From the NCBI GenBank assembly GCA_964552035.1, contig CAZKFN010000039.1:1-18389 (forward strand): 18,389 nt of DNA. Reading direction: 5' to 3'. A program made the position numbers and the translations under genes. This stretch comes from CAZKFN01 sp964552035. Lineage in GTDB: Bacteria; Bacteroidota; Bacteroidia; Flavobacteriales_E; Vicingaceae. Shown piece by piece: positions 14,584 through 18,389 of this stretch. Under the pieces are notes generated by a model. That model was not told the origin of the DNA. It did not search any database and was given only the letters and a program-made list of their open reading frames with translations. Each line of letters starts with the position of its first letter. Position 1 is the stretch's first letter.

Positions 14584-15948
14584 ATGAAATATTACAATAA
14601 TATCCTTGAAACCATTGGAAATACGCCCTTGGTTAAGCTTAATAAAATTACAAAAGACATTCCTGCTACGATATTGGCAAAAGTTGAAACTTTTAATCCT
14701 GGTCATTCCATAAAAGATAGGATGGCTTTAAAAATGGTAAATGATGCAGAGCAATCGGGCATTTTAAAACCTGGAGGAACAATTATTGAGGGAACTTCTG
14801 GGAATACTGGAATGGGTTTAGCCTTGGCTGCTATTATAAAGGGATACAAATTAATATGTACAGTAGCCGATAAGCAATCTAAAGAAAAAGTTGATGTTTT
14901 GCGTGCCATGGGGGCAGAGGTGATCATTTGTCCAACCAATGTAACGCCCGACGACCCACGTTCTTATTATTCTGTGGCTCAAAAGTTAAATGAAGAAATT
15001 CCCAATTCTTTTTATCCTAACCAATACGACAACTTATCTAATAGGTTAGCACATTACGAACAAACAGGTCCTGAAATTTGGGAGCAAACAGAAGGAAAAA
15101 TCACCCATTTGGTTGTGGGCGTTGGAACAGGTGGAACAATTTCTGGAACAGCAAAATATTTAAAAGAACAAAACCCAAACATTAAAATATGGGGAATAGA
15201 TACCTATGGCTCAGTGTTTAAAAAGTATCACGAAACTGGAATTTTTGACAAAAACGAGATATACTCATATATAACTGAAGGAATAGGAGAAGATATTCTT
15301 CCAAAAAATGTAGACTTTGATCTCATCGATCATTTTGAAAAAGTAACGGATAAGGCCGGGGTTATCATGACCAGAAGATTAGCTAGAGAAGAAGGGCTTT
15401 TTATGGGAAACTCTGCCGGTTCTGCTGTAGCTGGTATTTTACAAATGAAAGATCAGCTAAATAAAGACGATGTAGTGGTGGTTATTTTTCATGACCATGG
15501 TAGTAGATATGTGGGTAAAATGTTTAACGACGATTGGGTTAGAGAACATGGATTTCTAGAAGATGAAACCATAACTGCCTTATCTATTATTCAAAACAAG
15601 GAAAATAAAACTCTCATTTCTGTTCAAGCTGATGAAAAAATAGCTGAAGCAATCGTAAAGATGACAGAAAACAACATCTCTCAATTGCCCATTCTAAAAA
15701 ATGGAGAAGTTATAGGTTCTATTAGTGATAAAATATTTACTCAACTGATAGATAATAAAAGCTTAAAAGATGAAGTTATAGAAAACATTATGGAAGCTCC
15801 TTATCCCTTTGTTACCCCAAAAACAAGTATGGAAGATATTGCCAAACAATTAAAAAATAAAATTCCAGCTGTTTTGGTTAAGGATTTAATGGGCGACACT
15901 CATATTATCACATCCTATGATATTATTAGTGCAATGAATTTAAAATAA
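14584..15948 (+). CDS. Cystathionine beta-synthase-like PLP enzyme with C-terminal CBS-domain pair
   Basis: A 454-residue cytoplasmic fold-type II PLP enzyme of the cysteine synthase/cystathionine beta-synthase family. Residues 1 to about 325 are catalytic: IGNTPLVKLNKI (11-22), Schiff-base K44 in NPGHSIKDR, the substrate loop TSGNTG (71-76), the cofactor phosphate-binding GTGGT (181-185) and the GNSAGSAVAG stretch (275-284). The SKEKVDVLRAMGAE segment resembles cystathionine beta-synthase more than O-acetylserine sulfhydrylase, so the likely reaction joins serine and homocysteine; a cysteine synthase role is not excluded. Residues about 336-452 hold two CBS domains, the usual regulatory nucleotide- or AdoMet-binding module. 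The N-terminal heme domain of the human enzyme is absent, as is usual in bacteria. His replaces the common Gly just before the Ser of the lysine motif. No other sulfur-metabolism gene is nearby; the gene probably has its own promoter. Confidence 0.9.
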   Translation: MKYYNNILETIGNTPLVKLNKITKDIPATILAKVETFNPGHSIKDRMALKMVNDAEQSGILKPGGTIIEGTSGNTGMGLALAAIIKGYKLICTVADKQSKEKVDVLRAMGAEVIICPTNVTPDDPRSYYSVAQKLNEEIPNSFYPNQYDNLSNRLAHYEQTGPEIWEQTEGKITHLVVGVGTGGTISGTAKYLKEQNPNIKIWGIDTYGSVFKKYHETGIFDKNEIYSYITEGIGEDILPKNVDFDLIDHFEKVTDKAGVIMTRRLAREEGLFMGNSAGSAVAGILQMKDQLNKDDVVVVIFHDHGSRYVGKMFNDDWVREHGFLEDETITALSIIQNKENKTLISVQADEKIAEAIVKMTENNISQLPILKNGEVIGSISDKIFTQLIDNKSLKDEVIENIMEAPYPFVTPKTSMEDIAKQLKNKIPAVLVKDLMGDTHIITSYDIISAMNLK

Positions 15949-16003
15949 TTTAATTTAGTTACATTATATTTATACGTAGAACTTTGGTTACAACCTTTTG
16001 TCA

Positions 16004-18283
16004 ATGAAGCCGTCCATTGCCAGTTTAATTATTCTTTTATTTTTTAGCCCCTATCTTTTTTCCCAAAAAGTGGGATTGGTGCTTAGTGGGGGTGGTGCAT
16101 CTGGAATGGCTCATATAGGTGTATTGAAAGCCCTAGAAGAGGAAAATATTCCTATTGATTATATTGTTGGAACATCTATAGGCGCATTTATAGGAGGCTT
16201 ATATGCTGCTGGTTATACTGCTAGCGAAATTGAAGAGATTGCGGTATCCGAGCATTTTAGAATTGCCGCCAATGGAATTATAGACCATAAATATGAATAT
16301 TTTTATAAAAAGTCTCCCGTTAATCCTGGTGTACTTAACATTAGTATCAGATTGGATTCCCTATTTGAATCAAATATCCCCACCAACTTTATCAATCCAA
16401 CGCCAATAGATATTGGACTCTTACCTTATTTTATACCTGCAAACGCTGTAGCCCAACAGAATTTTGACAATCTTTTAATCCCATTTAGATGTTTAGCCTC
16501 CAACATTACCGAAGGAAAGGAAGAAATATTATCTTCAGGAAGCTTAGCGACAGCCATAAGAGCTTCTATGACTTATCCATTTTATATAAAACCAATTAGT
16601 ATAAATGGGAATTTGATGTTTGATGGAGGATTGTACAACAACTTCCCAGCAAACATTCTATGTTCTGAATTTCAAGATGTTGACTACATTATCGCCAGCA
16701 ATGTCAGCAGCGAAATCCCTCCACCTAAAGCCAATAATCTTTTATCTCAAATAAAAAACATCTTAATTCGGGAGTCCAATCATGAATTAAATTGTGCAGA
16801 AGGTGTAATTATTAAATCTGATATAGAGGATATCTCTACTTTTAGTTTTTATAAGAATAAAAAAGCCATTGAAAGAGGGTACCAAAGTACACTCCCTTAT
16901 ATCGATAGCATCAAAGCCGGTATAGGATATAGAAGTAATATGGAGCTGTTGATTAAAAGAGAAGATTTTAATAATCGTAAACCTAAAATAATATTTGATC
17001 AGGTTGAAATGGAAGGAGTGCATCCTAAACAAGCTAAGTATTTCAAACAAAATTTACTAAAATCGGGAAATTTCACTTATGAAAAACTCTGGGACGAAAC
17101 CATGCGATATGTTTCCGATGAAAAGATTGAATCCATACAACCAACGACAACATGGAATGATAGTTCTCAAACCTATCAGGTTGATTTAAATGTGACCAAG
17201 AGGAAGCCCTTTCGTATAACTTTTGGAGGAGTGGTAAGTACAAAACCTTTTAGTACTGGATTTGCTGAATTAGAGTACAGTAGACTCAAATCCAACACTC
17301 TAGACTTAGTGGGGAATTTATATTATGGTAAATTTTATAACTCTATAGAAGGAAGAGTTCGATGGAGTATTCCCTTTGACATCCCCTTTTATTTGGAAGC
17401 AAAATACACCAATAATTTTTACGATTATTTCGACGATAGAGAAACGTTTATAGACAATAAAGACCAATCTTTTATAGTCAATACCGAACAGTATTGGGAG
17501 GGGAATATAGGTTTACCTTTTCTAACAAAAGGGAAAGTAAATTTTGGAATAAGCTATTTTAGGCAAAATTACAACTACTATCAAAGTACGAATTTCAATA
17601 GGGGCGACACCATAGATGTCACTAGGCTTAGGGGGTACACGACCTTTGCTAAATACAATAGAAACTCCTTAAACCGAAAAATGTATGCTTCTTTGGGAAG
17701 CCAATTTGGAGTGATGCTAAGATATATCAATGGAAATGAATATACCCTACCAGGTTCAACGGCGATAACCAAAGAAATAGAAGATGCTACAAAGGAGTGG
17801 TTTATCCTCAAAGGGCAATTTGAGAAATATTTTTTAAGTCAACATAAATTGCGTTTTGGAATAGCTATGGAAGGGGTGTATAGCAACCAACCTTTCCTAC
17901 AAAATTATACCGCAACGGTTTTAGTAGCCCCTGCTTATGAGCCTATTCCACTTAGTAAAACGCTTTTTCAAAATGAATTTAGAGCACTTAGTTATTTAGC
18001 TGGTGGAGCAAGGCTTATTTATAGTATTCGAGAAGTAGTTGACATCAGAGCAGAAGCTTATATTTTTCAGCCTTACAACACGGTTTTTAGCGATGAAATG
18101 GGCCAAGCAAAGTTAAGTGATGAGATTAGAGATCAACGATATATTGGTTCTTTAATGACAGTTTTTCACACACCTATTGGCCCCCTATCCGCTAGTGTGA
18201 ATTACTTTAGTGACTTTGATAATGAGTTTAGCTTTTTACTGCATTTTGGATACATCATTTTTAATGAAAGGGCCTTTCGATAA
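16004..18283 (+). CDS. Patatin-like phospholipase with POTRA-like domain and outer-membrane beta-barrel
   Basis: A 759-residue envelope protein starting at the ATG at 16004, which gives a clean signal peptide (1 to about 21, ends LFSQ); a TTG two codons upstream is unlikely. Residues about 22-310 are a patatin/RssA-type lipid hydrolase domain with oxyanion motif GGGASG (29-34), nucleophile S58 in GTSIG (56-60) and catalytic Asp207 in DGG (207-209), so the Ser-Asp dyad is intact. Residues about 328-400 look like one POTRA-type domain, and 401-759 are a run of amphipathic strands matching the Omp85/surface-antigen barrel. The order patatin-POTRA-barrel is that of PlpD-type (type Vd) autotransporters. 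Whether the patatin domain ends up outside, is released, or stays periplasmic cannot be told. It follows the CBS gene by 55 bp without an obvious terminator; no strong promoter is visible. Confidence 0.92.
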   Translation: MKPSIASLIILLFFSPYLFSQKVGLVLSGGGASGMAHIGVLKALEEENIPIDYIVGTSIGAFIGGLYAAGYTASEIEEIAVSEHFRIAANGIIDHKYEYFYKKSPVNPGVLNISIRLDSLFESNIPTNFINPTPIDIGLLPYFIPANAVAQQNFDNLLIPFRCLASNITEGKEEILSSGSLATAIRASMTYPFYIKPISINGNLMFDGGLYNNFPANILCSEFQDVDYIIASNVSSEIPPPKANNLLSQIKNILIRESNHELNCAEGVIIKSDIEDISTFSFYKNKKAIERGYQSTLPYIDSIKAGIGYRSNMELLIKREDFNNRKPKIIFDQVEMEGVHPKQAKYFKQNLLKSGNFTYEKLWDETMRYVSDEKIESIQPTTTWNDSSQTYQVDLNVTKRKPFRITFGGVVSTKPFSTGFAELEYSRLKSNTLDLVGNLYYGKFYNSIEGRVRWSIPFDIPFYLEAKYTNNFYDYFDDRETFIDNKDQSFIVNTEQYWEGNIGLPFLTKGKVNFGISYFRQNYNYYQSTNFNRGDTIDVTRLRGYTTFAKYNRNSLNRKMYASLGSQFGVMLRYINGNEYTLPGSTAITKEIEDATKEWFILKGQFEKYFLSQHKLRFGIAMEGVYSNQPFLQNYTATVLVAPAYEPIPLSKTLFQNEFRALSYLAGGARLIYSIREVVDIRAEAYIFQPYNTVFSDEMGQAKLSDEIRDQRYIGSLMTVFHTPIGPLSASVNYFSDFDNEFSFLLHFGYIIFNERAFR

Positions 18284-18389
18284 GATAAAGCTTATTGAGC
18301 AAGATACTTGTATAAATATTTTTTATATTTTTCCTCACTACTGTCCGATAAAAGTAATAAAAGAGCTTTTCAATCACTATAAAGGTTGA
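18284..18389. other. Right-edge non-coding tail
   Basis: 106 bp after the patatin gene. It holds a small CAAG/CTTG hairpin (18300-18310) followed by AT-rich sequence, too weak to call a terminator. No credible gene start is visible before the window ends. Confidence 0.4.

Noticed and set aside
18297..18374. Minus-strand peptide of 25 residues ending KYLYKYLAQ, possibly the C-terminus of a gene entering from the right
   Set aside because: A stop codon lies directly upstream in the same frame and there is no start, so it is too short to support. It could be a remnant, but the window ends too soon to tell.
1..18389. Mobile element or defence island
   Set aside because: No transposase, integrase, toxin-antitoxin, restriction or nuclease genes, no tRNA and no flanking direct repeats were seen; gene content is ordinary envelope and metabolic genes.

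Overview
The window looks like a chromosomal segment of a Bacteroidota bacterium, most likely of the Flavobacteriia. The DNA is AT-rich (GC about one third by eye) and starts lack clear Shine-Dalgarno sequences. Several upstream regions carry the Bacteroidota -7 promoter element TAnnTTTG. The protein families are typical of this phylum: a type IX secretion system (T9SS) type B cargo protein with SprB-like repeats and its PorP/SprF partner, a DUF1573 protein, a head-GIN (DUF2807) protein, a DUF1343/NamZ protein and a sigma-54 activator without a DNA-binding domain. No tRNA, rRNA, CRISPR array, insertion sequence, integrase or phage gene was seen, so this reads as resident genome rather than a mobile island.

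Layout. Bases 1-2520: the 3' part of an ABC-2 permease gene, its true start lying left of the window, followed 9 bp later by an NtrC-like response regulator. Bases 2670-3116: a secreted DUF1573 protein ended by a very good intrinsic terminator (3138-3174). Bases 3267-5260: a class I/II aminotransferase and undecaprenyl-diphosphatase UppP in tandem, headed by a striking 16-bp-arm inverted repeat (3212-3253). Bases 5261-5531: an AT-rich leader with one promoter-like element. Bases 5532-11182: a giant multidomain surface protein and, 5 bp later, its PorP/SprF-family outer-membrane partner. Bases 11285-12010: a head-GIN lipoprotein that overlaps tail to tail with a minus-strand NamZ-type muramidase (12007-13179). 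Bases 13207-14451: a LolC/E-type permease reading divergently from namZ and lacking an ATG start. Bases 14584-15948: a cystathionine beta-synthase-like enzyme with a CBS-domain pair, behind an inverted repeat that overlaps its putative promoter. Bases 16004-18283: a patatin-POTRA-beta-barrel outer-membrane protein.

How the genes fit together. The strongest functional unit is the cargo/PorP-SprF pair. By analogy with sprB-sprF of Flavobacterium johnsoniae, the large protein is exported by T9SS through its type B C-terminal domain with help from the neighbouring barrel protein, and probably acts as an adhesin or motility filament at the cell surface. Much of the rest concerns the envelope: the lipid carrier phosphatase UppP, a muramidase, a lipoprotein-release-type permease, a patatin barrel and a lipoprotein. 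I do not see a convincing new multi-gene system. The most unusual signals are two promoter-proximal inverted repeats, the variant sigma-54 activator and the non-ATG, tightly divergent permease start.
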